Source: Stictocephala bisonia
Taxonomy: Eukaryota; Arthropoda; Insecta; Hemiptera; Membracidae
DNA length: 64,000 nt
Assembly: GCA_035578905.1 (NCBI GenBank)
Contig: JAQJVL010000417.1
Span: forward strand, 372,001-436,000
Direction: 5' to 3'
Part shown: positions 38,964 through 50,745 of the stretch, piece after piece
Layout: the number at the start of each line of letters is the position of its first letter
How positions within the stretch are numbered: the stretch's first letter is position 1
Made by a program: the position numbers and the translations under genes
The notes under the pieces: generated by a model
Database searches by the model: none
What the model saw: only the letters and a program-made list of their open reading frames with translations
Told to the model about the DNA's origin: nothing

Positions 38964-41900
38964 TTAGTGGTACTTGGGTTCATACTTGGCCTCGTACTTG
39001 TGCTCGTACTTGGGCTCATGGTAGTAGACGGGCACCTTGACGGGCACCTGGTGGCCAACATGGAGTTGGTAGTTCTGGTAGGACTCAGCATGGCCGTGGC
39101 CGTACTCCTTCTTGTACTGGGCGGAGGCGACGACGGCGAGAGCCAGGAGAGCGACTAGGACGGCCTGCAACCATAGAGTAAAGTCATGATTAAAAAACGT
39201 TAAAATTAAAGGTCGTCTTATTTTATCTGGCAAATTTAGGACTAAGAAGCCCTCTCAAACACTTAATCTAGTGACCTCCAAACCACCACCAGTGACCGGG
39301 CAGGAGGGCTGCGTGCAAGGACGGAATCGCTCAGACGGTCACCCATCCAAGGGTCATCCACGTTCGATGTTGCTTGACTCCGTTATCTTGCGATAACGTC
39401 GGAACCCTCCGGTCAAGGCCACTGGAAAATTGAAGTGTGATTTCCAGAATAAAAATGTCAAAAGAAAGCAACCAGAACATTTTAAAGTGGATGAAAATTG
39501 AAAGATAAGATAAGCAATAAATAGTTGATATGATCGAAAACCCATTAGGGTGAGTTTGTCGAGGTTGGGGAGCATTTAAACATATTGCTTCGAAAAACAA
39601 TATATGTAACCCAAACAGAATAGACCTACATAATATTTAAATGTGTACATTAATAATAATAAAGTACGCAATAGTATATACATAATAAGTACATAATATT
39701 ATACATGCAATTTAATAATAATATTGTTTATACTGACACCGTAATAAACTTGGCACGTAAAATGTCGCGTGTTTGTTATACAGACATTTAGAAATTTTCC
39801 ACTAATTTAGCTTTTATCAAAGGCTTTATTGACTACTGATATTTATTTTTCACATTTAACTATTCAAAATTCCTCAAGAGCTGTTCCAGCAGGTTTTGTA
39901 CCTTCAAGGACTTATTAAATAAAACGGATAAGTCACACAAACATGATATTTAGGCTTAAGGAGTTTCCTGATGGAGGGGGGTTTGTGGATTATTGTTAAA
40001 ACAGTAGCCTACATTCTTAATGTATCACTTACAGTACATTCTTGGTAAGCCGCATCTAGGCTGTCGTTTAATCAAAATGTTGTTTTGTTTTGCAAATCTG
40101 TTAATATAGATTTGTTATTGGGGATGAGTAGATTCGCTATAAATTAGTATTAAAGTTATAGTTGTTTGATTGTTGAAAGACCAGAGATAAGTGCGTAAAG
40201 TTCCACTAGTGGAAGTTGTACAGTAAACCATATTTGAGTGGCCAAAGTACGTATTAAAAATCCAAACTATCTTTTAGGATATTATAAATAATAAATTAAA
40301 ATGGCCATTGGCCTTTGTAAATAATAAATAATTAAGTCTCAATGGACTCCATAACTAAAAATATATCACTATTTTACTTTAATCTTCTGTTCGCTTAGTC
40401 TTTGTTCAGAAAAAAATCATCAGTATATATAGGTAATATATTAGATCCAGCTTTATTGTTTACTGGTCTTCGAGAAGTCATACTATTATTTTCTCATCAC
40501 AACAGAAACAGGTTTATCGTTATTTTAACAAGCAGTTATATTTGTGAGAAGAATTTTACAAGTTATCAAGTACAATATTAGCATTTATTTTTCCAAACAA
40601 ATTGTAGTACAGTAGTTATATATTTCTCTCTGAGCGAATTGATTTTTATTTGCAAGAGAAATGAACAGTAAAATATCGCATTCGTATAGTTAAGAGAATC
40701 ACATCAATCATGTTGACAGCAGTTAATTAAGGTCCGATGGTAGCTGCCAATTAGCCTATTATTAGCAATACGCATTACGCAAATGTATCAAGTTATAATT
40801 AAGCGCAGTGTCCAGAGACTGGTGAAAGGTTGCGCCGAATGTGTTTCTTTATGGACATGTGTTGGAGCAACGGCTTGTAAAAGTAAAAGTCCGACAATGT
40901 TGGAGTTTAATAGTTCTTGGAGGTTAATTTTACAAGCCACCCATATACAGCAGCTGAACGGGTAGTTGAATTATAGGTTAGATGGTGCATAAAATTTTCT
41001 CCATGTTAGGCATTTTTTTATGTCAACTTATGCCCAATTTACTTTCTCCCATTGAGTTAGCATAGAGAAAGTATTGTGAGAAATTATAAAAAATAAAAAC
41101 ATTAAAAAAATGTTTTTACAAGTTAGTCTAAAAATCCGTTTTAGGACCCCTTAACCAAAAAAAAGTGTTTTTTGTTGAAAAAAAAATGTTTTTGCCTGTC
41201 AGTATGTGTGTGCACTTTGTTATCTGTGTGTATGTGCACTTCGTTGAAGACGAAACAGATGGATAAAATTTTACGAAATTTAGTATTTGGGTGTATTTAG
41301 CCAATATCTTCAGGCCGCTTTTTCACTTTTTTTAAATTTTAGTTTTTTAATGTGAAAAACATACAAAAATGGAATTTCCTCAAAAACGGCTATAATGATT
41401 TTTATTAAATTTATATAAATATGTAAATTACTGTTTAATAATTTTAGAGAAAACTGCATGCCAATAAATTAAATAGTCTTTTTGTTATAACATTTTTTTA
41501 CGTACAAAAAAATTAAAAATGCAAAGGTTTCAAGATTATTTTAACAAATTTTTTAAAATTATTAGTAAAGATGCAAATTACAATTAAAAATATATTATTT
41601 ACCACCCCACTAAGTTAGAGCTGGAGGCTGGAAGCCGGAAACCACAACCTAGTTGTTGAAAGTTGTTTACAATCAATTACACAATCTGGTTGTGTGATTA
41701 ATTGAACACCTGTTTTGAAGATTACTTTTTTCCATAATTTTATTTTAATAACATAATTGTTTCGTCTATACATTTCTTACAAATTTAATTAATTTAGCAT
41801 ATGTTTTTGTTATACACTTTTTAAACAATATGACATAACAAAGGGAAAGGGAGAAAGTTTATGCCAGTTACCTGCTCCATTTTCATAACATTGACATTTT

Positions 41901-44712
41901 CCCGCTAGTAATATCAGTGAGTGATTGGTTCGAAAATCTAAGTAATATTGAATATTATATGCAATCAAAATAATTATAATTCAATATTAAAAATTATGAG
42001 ACTCCATACAATTTTTGAAACATCATATGTATTATGTACAAAATATATAATATATTAATTTAGATTTTATATAACACAATTTTTTATTACGTATTCCTTG
42101 TTTATTTAGCCACCTCAATCAGAGAAATATGTTATTATTAATGAAGAGAATAGATTTCTTCTTAATAGATTCTATTGGACATAAGATAATGAACTAGATA
42201 GTTAAAATGAAACGAGCATTGGACATGAATAATATTTAAAATTGTTATTATTTAACGTTTAGTTAATTCTGAGAGAGTTAATTTCCTAAAACATCGTGGT
42301 TTCTGATAGACATTCGAAGTAGTGTTGCGGTTTCATGCGATATATTTTAAAATTTGATACCAAATTGTTACTGAAATTATATTCTCGTCTGAAATTAGTC
42401 TGCCCAAAAACATTTCTGGTACTTCTTTGTGTATTTAAAATTTTTTAAAGTATATTTATAAAAAAAGTTCATATATTTTATCAACAAATTAAAAATACCG
42501 AGTGTCCCACGAAGGGGTTTAAACGTTTGATTTTATATTACGTGCCCATTCATGCACGTAACTTTTTTAAACTTTACACAGTTTACAAAGTAGGTTCTAA
42601 AAATATTCTGGAAAAATTTCAGCTCACTAACCTTAGTAGAAACAAAATGGCGGCATATTGAAAAACGATACTTTAAAAACATTAAAAAAGGTGTTTTTGG
42701 TTTTATAAAATATTTTTATTGTTACATTCTGGGGCAATATGACTTTTAAATAAAAAATTCATTATGTTAGTTGCGGTTCTAACGCTCATTGTTGAAGAAC
42801 AGCTGTTTCATTGTAAAATTTAGCTTGAGCCATAAAAACATAACCCAACTTTCTTCGGTAGTGTTTTACTGAAAGTGGAGTCGAGAAATGGCTTTTAACG
42901 TTGAACAAAAAGTTAAGTGTTGTGCGTGGGCTATTGCTTTTGGCAACGTCTCTGAGGCAATTAGACAATTTCAGGTTGCCTACCCAGGAATTGAACCACC
43001 TAGTAATCCAACAATAACCAAGTGGAAAAATCTTTTGTTAGAAACTGGTAGTGTTGTCAAAAAGTACTCTAGGCGATCTAATGAGGAAATAGAAGAACTG
43101 GTGTGCGCATCAATGCTCCGCTCTCCAGGTAAACCGAAATCACTAAGGAAGGTTGAACTTGAAACTGGTGTTCCAAAGTCTTCTGTACATAGAATTATTA
43201 AGAAAAACAAAATTAAATTTTTCAAAAGTCACCTAGTTCATCAACTTCTTGAAGATGATCCGGACAGAAGAGTGGAATTTTGTTCTCGTATCATTGAATT
43301 CCATGAGTCAGATCCTAATTGGCATACTCAAATCATTTTCTCAGACGAGTCCACTTTCTACCGCAATGGTGTTGTAAATAGGCATAATTGTAATTATTAT
43401 AATACCGTCAATCCCCACATTCTTGAGGAGACTCCAATTAAATCAAAAGGAATTACTGTTTGGGCGAGTGTCAGTTGTAACGGCGTGTTATCTTACGACA
43501 TTTCAGACAATACAATGACTGGGATTAGGTATGCACGAGTTTTAAATGAACAGGTCTTGCCCCATTTGACGGTACCAGAAATGAATCAAGCAATCTTTCA
43601 ACAAGATGGTGCTCCACCTCATTTCGCAAATCCTGTCAAGCAATTACTAAATGGCAACCTTCATGGCCGTTGGATTGGTCGTGGAAGTGATTTTTTAGAT
43701 TGGCCACCCCGATCACCTGATTTAACTGTTTGTGACTTCTTTTTATGGGGTTACTTGAAGGAACAAGTTTATACCCATAGCTTCAATAATGATGAGGAAC
43801 TAAAACGATCAATAGAAGAGGAACTTCTCCGGATACCGCGGAGTTACTTTGTAAGAGCTTACGAATCATTTGTTACGCGCTGTTATCAGTGTGTTGCTGT
43901 GGATGGGTTACAGTTTGAATAATTTTTGACTTTAAGGTTTTCCATTAGGCTATGTTCTAGTTTTTATTTAAAAGTCATATTGCCCCAGAATGTAACAATA
44001 AAAATATTTTATAAAACCAAAAACACCTTTTTTAATGTTTTTAAAGAATCGTTTTTCAATATGCCGCCATTTTGTTTCTACTAAGGTTAGTGAGCTGAAA
44101 TTTTTCCAGAATATTTTTAGAACCTACTCTGTAAACTGTGTAAAGTTTAAAAAAGTTCGGTGCATGAATGGGCACGTAATATAAAATCAAACGTTTAAAC
44201 CCCTTCGTGGGACACTCGGTATATCTAATTTTTTTCATGAACATGAGTTTAGAAACCACATAAATATATTTCTACCTCAAAATGTGTTAGCTCGTAAATC
44301 CATATGTCAAGCAAATTCCTGCAAACATGAATCAGCTGTTTTTATGGGGAGCCTATTAAGCATCTTTGGTTAGGATCTTTGGACAATAATTGTGATGTAA
44401 GTTTTAAAGGAGTTATAATAGAAATTGTATAGGTTTTTGATAATAGCATTAGTTTTGATTTTAATGAAGTAAAAATCAATTGTAAATTCCCATTAAAAAC
44501 TTTTTGTAGCTTTTTCACTGCCTACTCTGTACCGACAACCTAAAGTTTTCACTATTAAACAACAAGTCCCTCAGAATTTATAAAAATATATTGACATCAA
44601 TAATTTATAAATAGCTTCCAATTTTTACCTTTTATCACAAAATAACTGAATAAAATTTGAAGTGCCGAAAAAGTATTTTAATATTCTAAAGTGTACTTAC
44701 GAGCTTGGCCAT
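38964..44712 (-). CDS. Small secreted Tyr/His/Lys-rich cuticular-like protein (two exons, transposon in the intron)
   Basis: On the minus strand, exon 1 is 44712-44701 (MAKL) with donor GTAAGT at 44700-44695. Acceptor GGTTGCAG ends at 39165 and exon 2 is 39164-38964 (TAA), for 70 residues. Residues 1-19 are a signal peptide ending in VASA before Q20. The family motif SYQNYQLHVGHQVPVKVPV spans 32-50, followed by YYHEPKYEHKYEAKYEPKYH. It is the shortest member and shows the motif most cleanly. A minus-strand TATA box is at 44782-44775 and a polyadenylation signal at 38874-38869. The 5536-bp intron contains a complete mariner-like transposon in the opposite orientation, an R1 repeat and a 5S-like repeat. 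A secreted structural role is inferred from composition. Confidence 0.85.
39260..39425 (-). repeat. 5S-rRNA-like repeat (SINE3-type or 5S-derived)
   Basis: The minus strand contains GTCAAGCAACATCGAACGTG and then CTTGGATGGGTGACCGTCTG. These match the internal A-box/IE/C-box region of arthropod 5S rRNA, but the flanks (GGAGGGTTCCGACG, CCCTCCTGCCCGGTCACTGG) are not 5S. It is therefore a 5S-derived repeat, not a functional 5S gene. It sits about 100 bp from exon 2 inside the intron of the 44712 gene. Confidence 0.6.
41041..41860 (+). repeat. Dispersed repeat R1, copy 3 (long variant)
   Basis: It starts ACTTTCTCCCATTGAGTTAG and ends GGGAGAAAGT at 41849-41858, an inverted match to its first ten bases. 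The interior has CGAAACAGATGGATAAAATT and TTTAGCCAATATCTTCAGG. It lies in the intron of the 44712 gene. Confidence 0.65.
42498..44219 (+). mobile_element. Complete, young Tc1/mariner-superfamily transposon
   Basis: Inverted terminal repeats 42498-42756 and 43961-44219 are 259 bp each. By eye they differ at four positions. Both outer ends read CCGAGTGTCCCACGAAGGGG and are bordered by TA (42496-42497 and 44220-44221), the target duplication typical of the IS630/Tc1/mariner superfamily. The 1722-bp element encloses one intact transposase gene. The near-identical arms and open frame indicate recent insertion. It lies in the intron of the minus-strand cuticle-like gene. Confidence 0.95.
42888..43922 (+). 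CDS. Mariner-like DDD transposase
   Basis: 344 residues, starting at ATG 42888 and stopping at TAA 43920-43922. The N-terminus (about 1-120) has two helix-turn-helix-like regions, MAFNVEQKVKCCAWAIAFGN and GKPKSLRKVELETGVPKSSV, as expected for binding the terminal repeats. The RNase-H-like catalytic core shows D153 in IIFSDESTF, D240 in IFQQDGAPPHF and D283 in SPDLTVCDFFLWG. By count, 42 residues separate the second and third Asp. Canonical mariner has 34, and the related insect group with WIGR/WP.RSPDLTP.DFFLWG motifs usually has about 41. The WIGRGSDFLDWPPRSPDLT segment places it in that group. All three catalytic acids are present and there is no frameshift, so it may be active. It catalyses cut-and-paste excision and insertion at TA. 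Confidence 0.95.
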   Translation: MAFNVEQKVKCCAWAIAFGNVSEAIRQFQVAYPGIEPPSNPTITKWKNLLLETGSVVKKYSRRSNEEIEELVCASMLRSPGKPKSLRKVELETGVPKSSVHRIIKKNKIKFFKSHLVHQLLEDDPDRRVEFCSRIIEFHESDPNWHTQIIFSDESTFYRNGVVNRHNCNYYNTVNPHILEETPIKSKGITVWASVSCNGVLSYDISDNTMTGIRYARVLNEQVLPHLTVPEMNQAIFQQDGAPPHFANPVKQLLNGNLHGRWIGRGSDFLDWPPRSPDLTVCDFFLWGYLKEQVYTHSFNNDEELKRSIEEELLRIPRSYFVRAYESFVTRCYQCVAVDGLQFE

Positions 44713-44782
44713 TTTGTTGGTTGTAGGTAGATTGTACGAGAATGTACTAACTGTAGGTACCATGGATCTAGGGGTTTATATA
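44713..44782 (-). promoter_or_regulatory. Core promoter of the 44712 gene
   Basis: TATATAAA on the minus strand (44782-44775). A leader of about 60 bases leads to the ATG at 44712. A 140-bp tandem array starts about 100 bases upstream of the TATA box. Confidence 0.7.
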
Positions 44783-44884
44783 CACCTGTACACAGAACTA
44801 GCGGTGGCACAACTTTCATTTGAACCACTCACACATAGACAGACCGACCTTGTCAATCATAGGACAGTGTGGTAGATGTATTGT

Positions 44885-45850
44885 TTTAGAAAGGATCCAT
44901 CTACTTTAAATATGGAGAAAAATTACCGCTTTGATTTCCACTTCCTAGAAATTTAATATCAACATTTGTGTTCAATTGTTTTGAATACTACTTCAAAAAC
45001 CTGAATGTTTTTATTTTGTTTGGCATGTTGTTTAAACATGGGAAAAAATTACAACTTTGATTCCCTCGTTCTAGACATTTAACATCAACATTTAAGTTCG
45101 ACTAATTGTATTCCTTCAAAAACTTGAATGGTTTTAATTTGTTTGACATGTTGTTTGATAAAGGGTTCATATAATATAAACACGGAGAAACATTACAACT
45201 TTGATTCCCACTTTCTAGACAATAAACCTCAACATTTATGTTCAAACATCTTCCTTCAAACACATGAATGTTTTTAATTTGTTTGAAATGTTGTTTGATA
45301 AAGGGTTCATATAATATAAACACGGAGAAACATTACAACTTTGATTCCCACTTTCTAGACAATAAACCTCAACATTTATGTTCAAACATCTTCCTTCAAA
45401 CACATGAATGTTTTTAATTTGTTTTAAATGTTGTTTGAGAAGTATTCATATACTATAAACATGGAGAAAAATTACAACTTTGATTCCCACTTTCTAGACA
45501 TTTAACATCAACATTTATGTTCAGACGTCTTCCTTCAAAAAACTAGAATGTTTTTAATTTTTTTGACATGTTGTTTGAGAAAGGGTGCATATAATATAAA
45601 CACGGAGAAACATCACAACTTTGATTCCCACTTTATAAATACTGAACATCATCATTTAGCTCCAATTGTTGTCCTCTTAAAACCTGTTTATTTTTTATTT
45701 GTGTAGGCATATTGTTTTTAACAAATCTCCTTTAAAAATGGAGAGAAATGTATGACTAACTCACACATTGTAGACACCGAATATCATATTTAACTCTAAT
45801 TCTTATCCTTTTAAAACTTAAATTTTTTAACTGTGTTGAATATTTTTTTA
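44885..45850. repeat. About 140-bp satellite-like array, about seven units
   Basis: The GGAGAAA(C/A)AT(T/C)ACAACTTTG anchor recurs near 45184, 45324, 45463 and 45604, with decayed units on both sides. Central units are nearly identical. It starts about 100 bp upstream of the TATA box of the 44712 gene. Confidence 0.88.
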
Positions 45851-45904
45851 ATTGGCTTCTTATACTTAAAATAACATTTAATTATTATAATTATTAATTA
45901 CTAA

Positions 45905-46230
45905 GACAGCGATCGTAGAGATAACGGCAACTATGAGAACCGCATGAGTATAAGGATTGAAGATGAATGAGTGTAGTCATTGTTACTAATTAGGGTCGAC
46001 TATTTTCTAGAAAGAGCCATTTATTAATAGCCTAATAATTAGGTCAAATAAGGGACCTACAGATTTAAATGCAGTCCGAACCACGTAGTATTGGTCTGAT
46101 TTTCTGCTAACTGACAAGTCTGATACTCAGCTCTCCCCCTATTCAACATACGATACGAGGTACAGCACAACATGGACACCCCTGACTTCTCCAATAGTGC
46201 CCCGCCGATGGCAACAATTGAGCTATAAAA
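45905..46230 (-). repeat. Dispersed repeat S1
   Basis: GCCATTTATTAATAGCCTAA, AAGGGACCTACAGATTTAAA, GAACCACGTAGTATTGGTCT and CAACATGGACACCCCTGACT. It lies between the 140-bp and 31-bp arrays. Confidence 0.6.
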
Positions 46231-46389
46231 TAGGAATTTGGTAACTTAATTAATAATTACTATAATATAAATATCATTTTATTTTTGTAAAGACTATACT
46301 TTCTGATACACTTATCAGGATTAAGTAAAATAAATGCATAGTTTAAAATTTGTTTCCTTTTCCCATACAATAATATGTATCATCAGATA

Positions 46390-47510
46390 CCAGGATGCAT
46401 AAAATATGTATCGTCAGGTACAAGTGTGCATACAACATGTATTATCAGCTAACAGGTTACATACAATATGAGTCATCAGGTACCAGTATGCTTACAAAAT
46501 ATGTATTATCAAGTACCAGAATGCATACTATATATGTATCGTCAGGTGCAAGTAGGCATACAACATGTATAATCAGGTACCCTGATGTATACACAATGTA
46601 TTATCAGATACCATTATGCATACAAAATGTATCATCAGGTACCGGAATGCATACTATAGATATGTATTGTCAGGTACAAGTATGCATACATATAATCATG
46701 TACCATGATGTATACACTATGTATTATCAGGTACCATGATGCATATACTATGAGTCATCAGGTATCATGATGTATACACTATGTGTCATTAGGTACCGTG
46801 ATGTATACACTATGTGTCTTCAGGTACCATGATGCATACACTATGTGTCATTAGGTACCGTGATGCATACACTATGAGTCATCAGGTACCATGATGTATA
46901 CACTATGTGTCATTAGGTACCGTGATGTATACACTATGTGTCTTCAGGTACCATGATGCATACACTATGTGTAATTAGGTACCGTGATGTATACACTATG
47001 TGTCTTCATGTACCATGATGCATACACTATGTGTCATCAGGAACCATTATGCATATACTATGAGTCATCAGGTATCATGATGTATACACTATGTGTCATT
47101 AGGTACCGTGATGTATACACTATGTGTCTTCAGGTACCATGATGCATACACTATGTGTCATCAGGTACCATGATGCATACACTATGAGTCATCAGGTATC
47201 ATGATGTATACACTATGTGTCATTAGGTACCGTGATGTATACACTATGTGTCTTCAGGTACCATGATGCATACACTATGTGTAATTAGGTACCGTGATGT
47301 ATACACTATGTGTCTTCAGGTACCATGATGCATACACTATGTGTCATCAGGTACCATGATGCATACACTATGATTCATCAGATATCATGATGTATACACT
47401 ATGTGTCTTCAGGGACCATGATGTATACACTGTGTGTCATTAGGTACCGTGATGTATACACTATGTGTCTTCAGGTACCATGATGCATACACTATGTGTC
47501 ATCTAACAAG
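46390..47510. repeat. 31-bp minisatellite with higher-order organisation
   Basis: Unit CATCAGGTACCATGATGCAT-ACACTATGTGT, about 35 copies. The left third is degenerate. The right part uses a few unit variants (CATTAGGTACCGTGATGTAT..., CTTCAGGTACCATG..., CATCAGGTATCATG...) in a recurring order. Confidence 0.92.
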
Positions 47511-49204
47511 CTATATAACAAATTTTTATTAAACCTTTCATAGATTTTTATCATTTGGGGTATTTCTACAGTTCTGTATGATTTATCTCAACCGACCCGT
47601 GGATGGGACATGATGCCCTAAACGATAAAATACAAAAAAATTTAATGAAATCTGGGTATTTTATGTACGACGTCATCTCGTTTTAAAAATTACCAAACCA
47701 GTTACTTTGTTTCACTCTATTTAAAGTGCATAAGAATATCGCTCATTATTTTTTGAACAACAAAATAAACAGTGAATAAATAGGAGATTAATTTATAAGG
47801 TTAAGTTTATTTAGTACACAGATCAAACTTGATAACTGATTTATACGAATAATTAGAGTTATCAACTGGGTATCAAACAAGTACAGCATTACTTGCTAGG
47901 ATTTCATAATAACTTGTCAGAGGGAAAACAGTAAATATGGAATATTGGGTTCCACCACCAGAATTCTTTTAGATTTATTTTGTTTTTACCTAGTCAACAT
48001 TAACCCTACGAACATGAATCCAACGGAATTTCCCCCATAAATAAAGATTTTTCACAAAAAATTAAAAACCCCATTTTCTCTGAAGTAACGTATTCACTCA
48101 TTAAAACGAATGTAACATCCATTTCTTCAGTAGGTACAGGTGTATCGGTATGTTCAATATTACTTGATTTTGTAACAATTATTTACGTTTATCAATAAAT
48201 AATATGGCTGTGAACTTTATGGATTATTATAGGGCAGTAAGTTTTCGTTTGTATGACGCTGTTTTTAATGTATTGACAGTTTAAAAAAGAAAAAAATATT
48301 TTTAATGAAAATTTTAATAATGGGTAGTATTTTCACACTTTCATCATTTTGCAAGTATGAAATTCTCTGCAGCGGTATTTTTGCATATGATGAATTGTTT
48401 CGAAATATTTTTAAAAATACATAAAATTAAAAAAAATAATAGTTAGAAAACAAAATTATACTTTATATAAAAAAATAATTTTAAAATAACATTATTATAA
48501 CGAACGTTTTATAAATAATTCAAATTATGACAATTCCACTTATATTACATTGTCATAATTTGTAATTTAGTCTGTAAATACTACATTAGTGTAGCGTGCT
48601 ACAGTAATTTAAATATGAAATACACCCGTAACTAATAAATCACTGAACTTATTTCAATTATAGCCCTATGTAAAATTTAACATTAGGAACTACTAAAAAT
48701 ATTCAATATTTATTTACATTTGCAAATATTTTTCAATTTTTTTTATAGTCGGTCCTCGATATTAATTTTTGACTTATTAAGGCCAAAACAAATTGTATAT
48801 TGGAAAATAAATAAATAAAAATAAAAACTAAGCAATGATAACTTTTTTGAATGTTACTATCCTTATACTATTTATCAAATACATTATAAATCTATTAAAG
48901 TTTATATGTATAAGCATCAAAGTGGAATGCGTATATTATCATTGGAGGAATAAATAATTTTTGGAATGTTTTATACTTTAGTTTTACACATAATTTTTCA
49001 TTTTGATATTTAATATTACGTATTTAATATTGATACATTATTAATAATAAACTCGTATTATAATGATAGCTGTTTTATTGCAAGCTCTCCTGACATATAA
49101 TATTTTTATTTACGATATTAATTTACTGATAAATCGTCTATTTTTAAATTATTAAATACATTAGCCCTTGAAATAAAAAAATTCAAATAATATTGCTTGA
49201 CTAG

Positions 49205-49600
49205 CAACTGTTTAGTTATTACGTTCTGTCACATACGTCTGTCTGTGTGAATGTGCAGTTCGCTTGATACCAGACGGATGAATCAATTTTTATGAAATTT
49301 GGTATGTAGGTAGGCCTAAATTTAGCCAATATCTTTAGAAAACTTTTACATTTTTGTAATTTTAGTTTTTTTTATTATTATGGGCAAAAAACATACAAAA
49401 ATAGAATTTTCTCAAAACTAGCTATAAAAGTTTTAATGACATATTTTAGTAAAAAAAGCATGTCTAACTTGACCAGTTTTTGAGCTATGGTAAAAATATA
49501 TTTGGGAATCAAACTGGTAACTTTCAAAGTTTTCAGTGTTTAGTATTTAATGTGGGGGAAAGTTTATTCCAATTCTTTGGAACCATTTATTTTAGTTATT
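49205..49600 (+). repeat. Dispersed repeat R1, copy 4 (5' truncated)
   Basis: GTCTGTCTGTGTGAATGTGC, CAGACGGATGAATCAATTTT and GGGAATCAAACTGGTAACTT, ending GGGGGAAAGTTTATTCCAAT and then TCTTTGGAACCATTTA. The ACTTTCT end is missing. Confidence 0.65.
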
Positions 49601-50044
49601 TTTACATAAATTCAATAGAAACTACTCAAATATCTAGTTTTTCTTACTTTTACTTGTTAGCTCTTTTCTCAGAAGTAATTATCGATCTTAATGTAAATTT
49701 CATATTCTTGTTGTATTTTTTTATCATAGGATTTGGATGGGTGGTGGAGACGGGAGGGAGCGTTGACTCCCCTTCGACGTGATTGACCCCAAAAGACCTT
49801 GCCAAACCACTCAGCCTGTTATCACCTCTAATCAATATCCCCTCAAGGTCCCTCATGTCTGAAGGTGTTATTCGGTAACCTTTTATAGCCCATCCTATCT
49901 TAATTCCTGTGTGTAAGTTGGGAATGATAAATTAAAAACAAAATAGTTCTCTATGAACCGTTTGGTTTAGTGGTTCATTACTTAGACACCAATCACAATA
50001 GTTTTACTCTTCTTTTCTGAATTCTTATTTAACGATTGTAGCAC

Positions 50045-50215
50045 TTTTTTATATATTAACGATGGACATAGTGCATGGTATCGAAAATAAGTCTTCGGGC
50101 TTCACTTTCCTAGGTTCAAATCCTCAATGGAACTAACTGTCGGCATCTCACTTGTTGAACAAGATTCACGCACAGACCTATATGAAGTAGCAAGTGAAGA
50201 TTAAAGATAATGTAA
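50045..50215 (+). mobile_element. tRNA-related SINE, degraded head
   Basis: A B-box-like TAGGTTCAAATCCTC precedes the same body as the 25158 copy (CACTTGTTGAACAAGATTCA, then CGCACAGACCTAT). Confidence 0.55.
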
Positions 50216-50484
50216 TGATTTTATTGTCTTCCGTTTATATAATATGTACCATTATCACGTAAACAGAAAAATAAGCAAAGCACCTACACATTACAAATAT
50301 AAAATAATATTTTGAATCCTTAAGAAAATAAAGTTGATATTTAATTAATCTAATGGAATAAAATAGAAGGAAAAAAATAAATTGTTATAGACAGGCCTGA
50401 AAATAATCTTTTTAATTAAAATATATACGAACCATTAAACTCCAAACCTGGTAGACAAAAATCAGTTTCCGGCCAAGACCTGAG

Positions 50485-50745
50485 CCTTACTGGAGTTAAG
50501 GACAGGTGGCAACCGAAGGTCAGATTCTTACTAGAGTTGAGAAAAGGTGGCAACCCTTATCCAGAGTCTTACTGGAGTTGGGGAAAGTTGGCACCCCTTA
50601 GCCAAAATCTTACTGGAGTTGAGGAAAGGTAGCAACCCTGGGCCAGAGTCTTACTGGAGTTGATGAAAGGTGGCAACCCTGGGCCAGAGTCATACTGGAG
50701 TTGAGGAATGGTGGCAACCCTGGGCCAGAGTCTTACTGGAGTGCT
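50485..50745. repeat. 41-bp minisatellite, about six units
   Basis: Unit TTACTGGAGTTGAGGAAAGG, TGGCAACCCTGGGCCAGAGT, C, recurring at 50528, 50569, 50610 and onward. Confidence 0.9.

Noticed and set aside
38967..39158. Plus-strand frame opposite the 44712 gene's exon 2
   Set aside because: Shadow of the real exon, rich in Leu/Val/Gly. No promoter or splice support.
39280..39425. Functional 5S rRNA gene
   Set aside because: Only the internal control region matches; the 5' and 3' ends are unrelated to 5S.
46390..47510. CRISPR-like array
   Set aside because: Units are directly adjacent with no unique spacers, in a eukaryotic genome; it is a minisatellite.
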